Of a stretch of 10,070 nt of DNA, positions 1-5,120 are shown in pieces. The notes beneath the pieces were generated by a model. That model was not told the DNA's origin, did not search any database, and worked only from the letters and a program-made list of their open reading frames with translations. The DNA is from JAAZBW01 sp035647855 (GTDB taxonomy: Bacteria > Actinomycetota > Actinomycetes > Actinomycetales > Actinomycetaceae), in contig DASRMP010000032.1 in the NCBI GenBank assembly GCA_035647855.1, positions 1-10,070 on the forward strand. The letters run 5' to 3'. A program made the translations under genes and the position numbers. Each line of letters begins with the position of its first letter. Position 1 is the first letter of the stretch.

Positions 1-135
1 GGCCGGGGCCGGGGCCGGGGTCGGCGCAGGTGAAGCAGCGGACGATGCGGTGGTGGGCTCCGGCTCCGGTTCGGAGGACGAGCAGCCGGTCAGCGCCAAC
101 ATTGCGGCCGCGATGACCGCGAGCAGCCTCTTCAC
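1..135 (-). CDS. Lipoprotein, N-terminal part only (runs off the window)
   Basis: This reads as a 45-codon open start of a minus-strand gene beginning at GTG (133-135), 8 nt after a GGGAGG ribosome site. The N-terminus is MKRLLAVIAAAMLALTGC: two basic residues, a hydrophobic core and a lipobox LTGC with Cys18. This is a type II signal peptide, so the mature protein should be anchored to the outer face of the membrane. After Cys18 comes a Ser/Glu/Pro/Thr-rich linker (SSSEPEPEPTT) ending in Ala-Pro repeats. At the DNA level these are a GGCCGG-type 6-bp repeat at the window edge. The functional domain lies outside the window, so the family cannot be named. It is divergent from menE with a 63-nt gap. 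The signal peptide is seen directly; the surface location is inferred. Confidence 0.72.
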   Translation of the reverse strand, partial: MKRLLAVIAAAMLALTGCSSSEPEPEPTTASSAASPAPTPAPAPA

Positions 136-170
136 GATTCAGCCTCCCAGGATGCGCTTCGAGCGGTTCA

Positions 171-176
171 ACTGTA
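171..176 (-). promoter_or_regulatory. Possible -10 element of the lipoprotein gene
   Basis: On the minus strand the hexamer TACAGT fits the TANNNT actinobacterial -10 pattern. It would start transcription about 30 nt before the GTG at 135, leaving room for the GGGAGG ribosome site. No convincing -35 box is visible at the usual distance, so the assignment is weak. Confidence 0.35.
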
Positions 177-186
177 GGCCACGGTC

Positions 187-199
187 TAGGCTTGTAATG
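187..199 (+). promoter_or_regulatory. -10 element for a leaderless menE transcript
   Basis: TAGGCT (187-192) matches TANNNT and ends exactly 6 nt before the GTG start at 199, the spacing expected if transcription begins at the start codon. No good Shine-Dalgarno sequence precedes the GTG. The same arrangement occurs at the DUF4229 and PLDc_N genes in this window. A -35 box is not clear (TTCAAC at 167-172 is too close). Confidence 0.55.
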
Positions 200-1344
200 T
201 GACGAACCGCCCAGTTCTGCCGGTTGAGGGTGGAATCGATCCGGAGGCGGTCGGGACTCTTTATCGGCATCTCACCGCCGCGGACTCCGGCCGGCCCGTG
301 CTCCTCATGGTCGCCCCGCGCGCAGACCCCGGAGCGACTCTCGCACGTGTGAGCCAGTCCTGGGACGACGTCGACGTCGTGATAGCCACCTCAGGATCCA
401 CAACGGGCCGCGGTCACGTGGTGGGCCTCTCCCACGGGGCGCTGACCGCCTCTGCCGCAGCGACTCATGCGAGGTTCGGCGGAGCGGGACAATGGATCAC
501 CTCGCTGCCGATCCACCACATAGCGGGGTTCCAGGTGGTACGCCGCAGCGCTCTCGCCGGAGTCCCCCCGATCATCTACGACGGGGACCCGCACCATCTC
601 GATCGCGAGATCTCGCGGATGCGAGCGGACATGCCCCGGTATCTCTCGGTTGTCCCGACGCAGTTGCTGCGGATCCTGGAAACCGATCCCCGGCCGCTGA
701 CCAGGCTCGACGCGGTCCTGGTGGGCGGCGCCGCCCTCCCGTCCTCGGTGAACAGACGTGCCCACGACCAAGGCGTACCTCTCGTCGCGTCCTATGGCAT
801 GACCGAGACCTCGGGCGGTTGCGTCTACGACGGCGTCCCTCTCGACGGCGTTCGCGCCACCGTGGACCGCGACGGCCGCATCCGGATCGCGGGTCCGACG
901 CTCGCGACCCGCTACATGGAGACGATCGATCAGCCGTTTGTGGTGGAGGACGGAACTCGCTGGCTCGTGACCTCGGACCTCGCCGAGTGGAGTGGAGGAC
1001 GGCTCACGATCTCCGGCCGCGCCGACGACGTCATCATTTCCGGCGGGGTCAATGTCTCGCCGTCAGTGGTCGAGGCGGAACTCACCCGGCGTTTGGGAGG
1101 GGTGTGGATCGTCGTCGGGATTCCGGATCAACGGTGGGGAAGCCTCGTTGTCGCCGTCACGGAGAACGATGACCCTCTCGGCACGATCCGGCGGGCCACG
1201 GCGCAACTGCCGACCGCCTATCGACCGCGGGCGGTCGTGAGAATGCCGATTCCGCATCTTGCTTCGGGGAAGGTGGACCGGCGGAACGCCGCCGCGCGTG
1301 CCGCCACGCACCTTGCGGGCGGCGCGGGCGAGCGCAGAGACTGA
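199..1344 (+). CDS. menE: O-succinylbenzoate-CoA ligase (MenE)
   Basis: MenE is an acyl-adenylate-forming enzyme that activates o-succinylbenzoate with ATP and CoA in menaquinone synthesis; it is cytosolic. The 381-aa product has the motifs in order: the P-loop-like TSGSTTGRGHVV (64-75), YGMTETSGG (199-207), GRADDVIISGGVN (273-285) and the C-terminal catalytic-lysine motif SGKVDRR (Lys358). It resembles the short actinobacterial MenE type, with SLPIHHIAGFQVV in the substrate region and a shortened N-terminal domain compared with general AMP-ligases. The P-loop has an extra Thr and lacks the usual Lys, which may be normal in this lineage. The GTG start at 199 is supported by the -10 element 6 nt upstream. 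menA follows in the same direction after a 900-nt repeat region, so the two are probably transcribed separately. Confidence 0.9.
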   Translation: MTNRPVLPVEGGIDPEAVGTLYRHLTAADSGRPVLLMVAPRADPGATLARVSQSWDDVDVVIATSGSTTGRGHVVGLSHGALTASAAATHARFGGAGQWITSLPIHHIAGFQVVRRSALAGVPPIIYDGDPHHLDREISRMRADMPRYLSVVPTQLLRILETDPRPLTRLDAVLVGGAALPSSVNRRAHDQGVPLVASYGMTETSGGCVYDGVPLDGVRATVDRDGRIRIAGPTLATRYMETIDQPFVVEDGTRWLVTSDLAEWSGGRLTISGRADDVIISGGVNVSPSVVEAELTRRLGGVWIVVGIPDQRWGSLVVAVTENDDPLGTIRRATAQLPTAYRPRAVVRMPIPHLASGKVDRRNAAARAATHLAGGAGERRD

Positions 1345-1384
1345 TCTGATCGGGCTCGGTTTCGGAGCCTCGGAGGCGGCCCGA

Positions 1385-1411
1385 AGTTCCGCAGCTGCCT
1401 CCTGCGGAACT
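1385..1411. terminator. Stem-loop 40 nt after menE, possible terminator
   Basis: AGTTCCGCAG (1385-1394) pairs perfectly with CTGCGGAACT (1402-1411) around a 7-nt loop. It lies just after menE and could end its transcript. There is no T-run, and the same GTTCCGCAG sequence belongs to the repeat motif found at 1742-2050, so it may simply be two inverted repeat copies. Confidence 0.35.
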
Positions 1412-1412
1412 C

Positions 1413-1535
1413 ATGGCTCACGATCGTCACACCTCTTCCCACCTCCTGGCACCGTGGCGCACGTTCGTCACATCAGGGCGTGCAATCGTCACCTCATGGC
1501 GCACGAACGTCACATCGGGGCGCATGATCGTCACA
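1413..1535 (+). repeat. Direct-repeat array, 19-bp unit on a 21-bp pitch
   Basis: The unit consensus is RTGGCGCAYGWTCGTCACA. Plus-strand copies start at 1413, 1454, 1475, 1496 and 1517. The last four are spaced exactly 21 bp apart (two helical turns), and the first lies 41 bp (about two pitches) before the second. The right half TCGTCAC/ACGTCAC is invariant while the middle bases vary. Further copies at 1548 and 1567 enter the adjoining palindrome. The phasing suggests a protein-binding array or a slippage-expanded repeat; no function is demonstrated by sequence. Confidence 0.85.
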
Positions 1536-1549
1536 CGCAGAATGCTGAG

Positions 1550-1609
1550 GGCGCACGTTCGTCACGATGGCGCAGTGACGTCACTGCGCCATCGTGACGA
1601 ACGTGCGCC
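1550..1609. repeat. Perfect 60-bp palindrome
   Basis: Thirty bases from 1550 (GGCGCACGTTCGTCAC...) are followed without a spacer by their exact reverse complement, centred on GAC|GTC at 1579/1580. Each arm contains one full array unit (1548-1566) and most of another (1567-1584). It is thus a head-to-head junction of the array. As RNA, either strand would form a near-complete 28-30-bp hairpin with almost no loop, which could act as a bidirectional terminator or RNase III substrate. As DNA it could extrude a cruciform. Confidence 0.92.
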
Positions 1610-1632
1610 ATGGTGTGACGAACACGCGCCCT
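1593..1632 (-). repeat. Inverted copies of the 19-bp unit
   Basis: Minus-strand copies occupy 1593-1611 and 1614-1632, again 21 bp apart, and read AGGGCGCGTGTTCGTCACA-like on the minus strand. Together with the plus-strand copies left of the palindrome, they make the array bipolar: direct units on the left, inverted units on the right. Confidence 0.8.
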
Positions 1633-1780
1633 CACGCCGCAGCAGCGCCAGAACCCACCGCTGCGGACCCTCACGCACCGTCTGGCCGGCACGCCGCGGA
1701 ACCTGCGACACCCTGCGGAAACTGACGCCCCATGCTCGGGGCCCGAAGCTCCGCAGCCACGTGATTTGAGGCTTTCGAGG

Positions 1781-2057
1781 GTGCCCGGAGTTCTGCAGCC
1801 GGCTCCGGGGACGCAAAATGTCGGTTTGCGGCAGGATTCGGCCGCTCAAGCATGCAATTAGCGTCTCCGGAGTCCCATGGAGGTGCGCGGCGGAGGCCCG
1901 CGAAGCGTGCCCGAAGCTCCGCAACCCGCTCCGGGGACGCAACATGTCGGTTTACGGCAGGATTCGGCCGCTCAAGCATGCAACTAGCGTCTCCGGAGTG
2001 CCGTGGAGGTGTGCGGCGGAGGCCCGCGAAGCGTTCCCGGAGCTCCGCAACCCGCTC
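1781..2057. repeat. 126-bp tandem duplication, 2.2 copies
   Basis: Copy 1 is 1781-1906, copy 2 is 1907-2032, and a 25-base partial third copy is 2033-2057. By eye, copies 1 and 2 differ at 11 of 126 positions (about 91% identical). The differences are spread evenly over the three codon positions, which argues against coding. Because 126 is a multiple of three, long repeated open frames appear on both strands, but they have no recognisable domain. Each copy begins with the CCCGRAGYTCYGCA motif that also occurs alone at 1742 and 1381. Confidence 0.88.
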
Positions 2058-2102
2058 TCGCCAGACCTCTGCGCGACAACCCGCTGCATGAACCTTTCGG
2101 AC

Positions 2103-2108
2103 TAGACT
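2103..2108 (+). promoter_or_regulatory. Possible -10 element upstream of menA
   Basis: TAGACT matches TANNNT in the only non-repeated part of the menA upstream region. Transcription from it would give a leader of about 130 nt containing the 22-bp repeats. No -35 sequence is evident at 16-18 nt. Confidence 0.3.
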
Positions 2109-2148
2109 CCCTCCGGCACACCCGGCGCCACGCATCCGTGCTGCCCGG

Positions 2149-2209
2149 TGCCGGCCAGGCAAGCCCGCAGTGCCGGCCAGGCAAGCCCGCAGTGCCGGCC
2201 AGGCAACTC
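2149..2209 (+). repeat. 22-bp tandem repeat, 2.7 copies, in the menA leader
   Basis: The unit begins TGCCGGCCAGGCAAGC. Full copies are 2149-2170 and 2171-2192, with a partial copy from 2193 (TGCCGGCCAGGCAA) before the sequence diverges. GCCGGC and GCCTGGC-type self-complementary pieces mean the RNA could fold. It ends about 28 nt before the menA ribosome site, so copy number could affect menA expression. That effect is inference. Confidence 0.85.
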
Positions 2210-2236
2210 CCTGGTTCATCCAAACGCTGGTTCGAG

Positions 2237-2242
2237 AAGGAG
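2237..2242 (+). promoter_or_regulatory. Ribosome binding site that fixes the menA start
   Basis: AAGGAG lies 4 nt before GTG 2247. It is the only good Shine-Dalgarno sequence upstream of the conserved MenA N-terminus, and it places the start downstream of the 22-bp repeats rather than within them. Confidence 0.75.
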
Positions 2243-2246
2243 AGAT

Positions 2247-3116
2247 GTGGCCACAGTCGCCGACTGGCTCGAGGGCGCACGCGTGCGGACGCTGCCCGCA
2301 TCGCTGTCCCCGGTCATCCTCGGCACCTTCTCGGCGGTTGCGCTCGGAGCCGGCTCGATTCCGCGGGCACTTCTCGCGGCAGGGCTCGCGCTTGCGCTGC
2401 AGATCGGTGTCAACTTCGCGAACGACTACTCCGACGGTGTCCGCGGCACCGACGACGTCCGCTCCGGGCCGCCCCGCCTGACTGGCGGCGGCAAGGCGAG
2501 CCCACGAACAGTGAAGGTGGCGGCCTTCGCGAGCTTCGGAGTCGGGGCGTTGCTCGGTCTCGTCCTGGTGGCGCTTACGGCCGAGTGGTGGTTGCTGTTG
2601 GTCGGAGCCGCCGCCGTCGTCGCGGCGTGGTACTACACCGGCGGGTCCAGGCCGTACGGCTATATGGGTCTCGGGGAGTTCTTCGTCTTCGTGTTCTTCG
2701 GCCTCGTGGCCACGCTCGGCACAACGTACACGCAGGCGCTGGAAGTGGACGCGGCATCGTGGCTCGGCGCGTCCGGCGTCGGGTTGATCGCGTGCGCCCT
2801 GCTGATGATCAACAACATCCGCGACATCTCGACGGACTCGGTCGTGGGAAAGAACACCCTCGCGGTGCGTCTCGGTGATCGCCGGGCCCGCCGAGTGTAC
2901 GTACTGATGCTGGTGATTCCCGTGGTCCTCGGTGTGCTCGCGGCGTCCAGGTATCCGTGGGCGCTGCTCACGCTGGTGCTGCTGCCCGGTGTGGCGTTCC
3001 TGGCGAGGCCGGTGCTAGGCGGGAGAGCCGGGCGGGACCTCATCCCCGTCCTGAAACACACGGGGTTCTTCGAGATCGCGTTCGCCGTGGTGCTCGGACT
3101 CGGCCTCGTTCTCTGA
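2247..3116 (+). CDS. menA: 1,4-dihydroxy-2-naphthoate polyprenyltransferase (MenA)
   Basis: MenA is an integral-membrane UbiA-superfamily prenyltransferase that joins the polyprenyl chain to 1,4-dihydroxy-2-naphthoate, giving demethylmenaquinone. The 289-aa protein begins VATVADWLEGARVRTLP, matching the conserved MenA N-terminus (W..GAR.RTLP). The first Asp-rich site is NFANDYSDGVRGTD (56-69), for Mg-diphosphate binding. The second is NNIRDISTD (189-197), followed by GKNTLAVRLGD. Between and after them run about eight hydrophobic segments. The frame is open back to an ATG at 2148 inside the 22-bp repeats, but the AAGGAG site and the family N-terminus favour GTG 2247. The 3' end overlaps the convergent DUF4229 gene by 102 nt. 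It belongs functionally with menE upstream. Confidence 0.93.
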   Translation: MATVADWLEGARVRTLPASLSPVILGTFSAVALGAGSIPRALLAAGLALALQIGVNFANDYSDGVRGTDDVRSGPPRLTGGGKASPRTVKVAAFASFGVGALLGLVLVALTAEWWLLLVGAAAVVAAWYYTGGSRPYGYMGLGEFFVFVFFGLVATLGTTYTQALEVDAASWLGASGVGLIACALLMINNIRDISTDSVVGKNTLAVRLGDRRARRVYVLMLVIPVVLGVLAASRYPWALLTLVLLPGVAFLARPVLGGRAGRDLIPVLKHTGFFEIAFAVVLGLGLVL

Positions 3117-3428
3117 CCCGGACCCAGACCTGGACCCGGACCCAGACCTGGACCCGGACCCGCGCTCCAAGCCGGAGTCCGCAAGCGCGGCGTCCTCGTG
3201 CATCTCATCGTGGCCCTTGTGCTGCGATGCGCGCTTCCGGGAGGTGAGTCGCTGAAGTTCGGCGGCAGCGGCATCGCCGGAGCGAGGGAAGGCAATGAAC
3301 GCCACCAGGAATGCCAGGACGAATGCCAGCACCCAGAGCAACGCACCCCTCATCCCCACAAGGTAGAGCACGGCCCAAGTGACGGCCACGAGCGCGACCC
3401 GCAGGAGCGTATACCGCAGCAGATGCAT
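3015..3428 (-). CDS. DUF4229 membrane protein with a Ser-Gly repeat tail
   Basis: The product is a 137-aa small membrane protein. Residues 1-50 carry two hydrophobic helices (about 8-25 and 28-47) joined by GMRG, with the MHLLRYTLLR start typical of DUF4229 proteins; the function is unknown. Residues 88-105 are a Gly-Ser-Arg repeat (GSGSRSGSGSRSGSGS) encoded by an 18-bp minisatellite, followed by an acidic tail. The tail (about 34 codons) is read antisense through the last 102 nt of menA. Such a long tail looks like run-on after loss of an earlier stop. ATG 3428 is preferred over GTG 3431 because TAGAGT ends 6 nt before it. In actinobacteria this family often sits beside menA. The membrane core is reliable; the tail is less so. 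Confidence 0.75.
   Translation of the reverse strand: MHLLRYTLLRVALVAVTWAVLYLVGMRGALLWVLAFVLAFLVAFIAFPRSGDAAAAELQRLTSRKRASQHKGHDEMHEDAALADSGLERGSGSRSGSGSRSGSGSENEAESEHHGERDLEEPRVFQDGDEVPPGSPA
3115..3161. repeat. 6/18-bp tandem repeat at the menA stop codon
   Basis: GACCCG-GACCCA-GACCTG (18 bp) is repeated 2.6 times, built from hexamers of the form GACCNN. The first unit starts inside the menA TGA stop (3114-3116). On the minus strand it encodes the Ser-Gly-Arg tail of the DUF4229 protein. Confidence 0.9.
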
Positions 3429-3434
3429 CACTCC

Positions 3435-3440
3435 ACTCTA
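3435..3440 (-). promoter_or_regulatory. -10 element for a leaderless DUF4229 transcript
   Basis: The minus strand reads TAGAGT, then GGAGTG (6 nt), then ATG 3428. The spacing is identical to that at menE and at the PLDc_N gene. The intervening GGAG could also act as a very close ribosome site, so a leadered transcript is not excluded. Confidence 0.5.
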
Positions 3441-3500
3441 TGGCCGGTGTCTCATCGCCGCTGTGGGCGAACAGTTTGGGCTCTCGGCGCCCGGAACACT

Positions 3501-3506
3501 TACTCT
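3501..3506 (+). promoter_or_regulatory. -10 element for a leaderless PLDc_N transcript
   Basis: TACTCT ends 6 nt (TGATCC) before ATG 3513. No Shine-Dalgarno sequence is present. A -35 box is not clear; TTGGGC at 3476-3481 lies 19 nt away. Confidence 0.55.
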
Positions 3507-3512
3507 TGATCC

Positions 3513-4094
3513 ATGGCACGCGTCCTTCCGGTCGTTCTCGCCGTAGCTCTATGGATCTACGGCCTGATCGACTGCGCCCAGACGCCTGAGGATCGTATGC
3601 CGCCTGGGCTTGCCAAGCCCGTCTGGCTGCTCATAATTCTGCTGGTCCCGGGAGTCGGTGCCGTCGCCTGGCTGGTTGTGAAGGGCATCGCCGCCGCATC
3701 AACGGATGGTCCGGGTCAGGGCCCTGTCCGCCGGAAGAAGCGCGGTCCTATCGCCCCCGACGACGACGCAGAATTCCTCGCGAACCTCGACTGGCAGGCG
3801 CGCAAGGCACATCACGAACGACTCCGGCGTGAGAAGGAAGCGAAGGCTGCGGCCGAAGGCCGAACGGCCGAGGGCCGTGCAGCCGAGGGGCAGGCAGCCG
3901 AGGGACGTGCAGCCGAGGGGCAGGCAGCCGAGAGACGCGAGGAAGACGATGCGCTCGCGGCGTTGGAGCGTGAGTTCCGCGGCGAAACCTCCGGCACACC
4001 TGCGGAAGCGTCCGGAGAGGCTGCGACCCGCACACCGGATGACCCGGATCCTGACGCCGACGAGAACGGCGACGCTGCCGCTCCCCGCGCATGA
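3513..4094 (+). CDS. PLDc_N-domain membrane protein with a charged repeat tail
   Basis: The product is a 193-aa protein. Residues 4-60 form the small membrane domain known as phospholipase D nuclease N-terminal (PLDc_N): a helix at about 4-20, the loop DCAQTPEDRMPPGLAKPVW and a second helix at about 37-57. The loop pattern, with Asp20, Pro-rich turn and KPVW, is characteristic. No HKD catalytic motif exists anywhere, so it is not itself a phospholipase; the family's role is unknown. The cytoplasmic part holds a likely coiled coil (about 85-165) with six 5-residue repeats AEGRA/AEGQA (114-143), then an acidic Pro/Asp tail. The gene is divergent from DUF4229 (84 nt between starts) and convergent with ccsB (36-nt gap, no visible terminator). 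Confidence 0.82.
   Translation: MARVLPVVLAVALWIYGLIDCAQTPEDRMPPGLAKPVWLLIILLVPGVGAVAWLVVKGIAAASTDGPGQGPVRRKKRGPIAPDDDAEFLANLDWQARKAHHERLRREKEAKAAAEGRTAEGRAAEGQAAEGRAAEGQAAERREEDDALAALEREFRGETSGTPAEASGEAATRTPDDPDPDADENGDAAAPRA
3852..3941 (+). repeat. 15-bp coding minisatellite, six units
   Basis: Six in-frame 15-bp units of the type GCCGAGGGCCGTGCA encode A-E-G-R/Q-A/T repeats. Units 3 and 5 are identical and alternate with near-identical units 2 and 4, suggesting recent expansion by a 30-bp step. Confidence 0.88.
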
Positions 4095-4130
4095 CGTCGT
4101 ACAGGGCCGCGCAGGCAGGCGCCCCCGGGC

Positions 4131-5120
4131 TCAGAAGGCGTAGCCGTGTTTGGTCGATAGCAGGAAGTTCACCACGAAGTAGTTGAGCAGCACCGCCGTG
4201 AAACCGGCGAGCACCAGGTACGCGGCCCTGCGGCCGTCCCAGCCGCGCGTGGCACGCGCGTGGAGATACGCGGCGTAGATCAGCCAGATGACCAACGTCC
4301 AGACCTCCTTGGCATCCCACGCCCACGGACGGCCCCACGCGTGCTCCGCCCAGATGGCACCCGCGATGAGGGTGAACGTCCACAGCACGAAACCGACCGC
4401 AGTGAAGCGGTACGAGATCCGCTCCATGTCGTCGGACGAGGGGAGCGGGGCGAGAATCCGCTCGGTCACTCCCCCGCTTCCGGAGGAGAAGTCCTTGGCG
4501 AGCTGCGCGACCGCGAGGACCGCCGCGATCGCCAACACCGCGACGGCGGCGATCGCAACAGAGACGTGCAGGTAGAGCCAGTAGTTGTCGAGGATGGGGC
4601 GGAGCGAGTCCGCTTCCACGTACAGGACCGCGACCGCGACCCCGAGCATCAGCACAGTTGGGCCGATCACGAACGCGCCGAGGTAGCGCAGATCGTGCCG
4701 GCGGGCCATCAGGAGGTAGAGGCCCACGATCACGAGAGTGAGGGTGATCGTGAACTCATACATGTTCGACCAGGGCACATGCCCTGCCGCGAGGCTTCGC
4801 GTGACCACTCCGAGAGTGTGGAAGACGAGCCCGAGGAACGTCGTCGACATGGCGATGCCCGCCGCGCGCCTGCGGGCGCTGTCAGCGGCAGCGGGGGTGG
4901 CCGCGCCGGCCGTTGCTGCGGAGGTGGCCACGCCGCCACCGCCCCCGGCTCCGCCACCGCCCCCGGTCGCGACCAGTTGCCGGTGCCTCACGACCTTGCC
5001 CGCAGCATCCCGGTGCGAACGCACATTCGAGAGATCGACTGAGAATGAGACCAGCGCAACCGTGTAACTGGCCATCGATGCGTAGATCAGTAGCAGGGAG
5101 AGTTGCGCGAGATCGTTCAT
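4131..5120 (-). CDS. ccsB: Cytochrome c biogenesis protein CcsB/CcsA (haem handling)
   Basis: This is a System II cytochrome c synthase subunit that carries haem through the membrane and, with ResB, attaches it to CXXCH sites of apocytochromes on the outer face. The 329-aa polytopic protein has the haem-binding WWD-type motif WGRPWAWDAKEVW (262-274). It also has WSNMYEF (117-123) and candidate haem-ligand histidines His101, His185, His287 and His325. Residues 53-63 are a polyglycine linker followed by an Ala/Thr-rich stretch to about 80, between the first helix and the core. It is encoded partly by an 18-bp repeat and is absent from the family core. The ATG overlaps the resB stop as ATGA (4 nt), showing translational coupling. 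It is the last gene of the ccs operon. Confidence 0.93.
   Translation of the reverse strand: MNDLAQLSLLLIYASMASYTVALVSFSVDLSNVRSHRDAAGKVVRHRQLVATGGGGGAGGGGGVATSAATAGAATPAAADSARRRAAGIAMSTTFLGLVFHTLGVVTRSLAAGHVPWSNMYEFTITLTLVIVGLYLLMARRHDLRYLGAFVIGPTVLMLGVAVAVLYVEADSLRPILDNYWLYLHVSVAIAAVAVLAIAAVLAVAQLAKDFSSGSGGVTERILAPLPSSDDMERISYRFTAVGFVLWTFTLIAGAIWAEHAWGRPWAWDAKEVWTLVIWLIYAAYLHARATRGWDGRRAAYLVLAGFTAVLLNYFVVNFLLSTKHGYAF
4933..4968. repeat. 18-bp direct repeat in ccsB
   Basis: Two adjoining 18-bp units beginning CCGCCACCGCCCCCGG encode the polyglycine linker of CcsB on the minus strand. They differ only in the last two bases. Confidence 0.85.

Larger units (their letters stand above)
1345..2246. 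other. Repeat-rich stretch without a credible gene
   Basis: About 900 bases separate menE from menA. Open frames here exist on both strands but are Arg/Cys-rich, lack family signatures and follow the repeats rather than a protein. The stretch contains a 10-bp stem-loop (1385-1411), a 21-bp phased array (1413-1535), a perfect 60-bp palindrome (1550-1609), further inverted units to 1632, a 126-bp tandem duplication (1781-2057) and a 22-bp tandem repeat (2149-2209). The short motif CCCGRAGYTCYGCA recurs at about 1381, 1742, 1784, 1910 and 2036. No transposase, tRNA or other RNA gene is recognisable. Between 1633 and 1740 I see only GC-rich sequence with scattered CTGCGGA-type pieces of the same motif in inverse orientation. 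Confidence 0.75.

Noticed and set aside
1550..1609. Insertion-sequence end or integron attC site
   Set aside because: There is no transposase or integrase and no target duplication, and attC sites have spaced imperfect arms, unlike this spacer-free perfect palindrome.
1413..1632. CRISPR array
   Set aside because: The units abut with 2-bp gaps and have no unique spacers of 30 bp or so; orientation reverses mid-array and no cas genes are present.
1671..2219. Open frames over the 126-bp repeat on both strands as repeat-protein genes
   Set aside because: Substitutions show no codon-position bias, composition is Arg/Cys-rich, and no domain is recognisable. Frames are open because the period is divisible by three and GC is high.
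2148..2246. Upstream ATG for MenA within the 22-bp repeats
   Set aside because: No ribosome site precedes it and the extra 33 residues are repeat-encoded; the conserved MenA N-terminus begins at GTG 2247 after AAGGAG.
4095..4130. Terminator between the convergent PLDc_N gene and ccsB
   Set aside because: Only a short GC-rich run (GCCCCCGGGC) is present, with no stable stem-loop.
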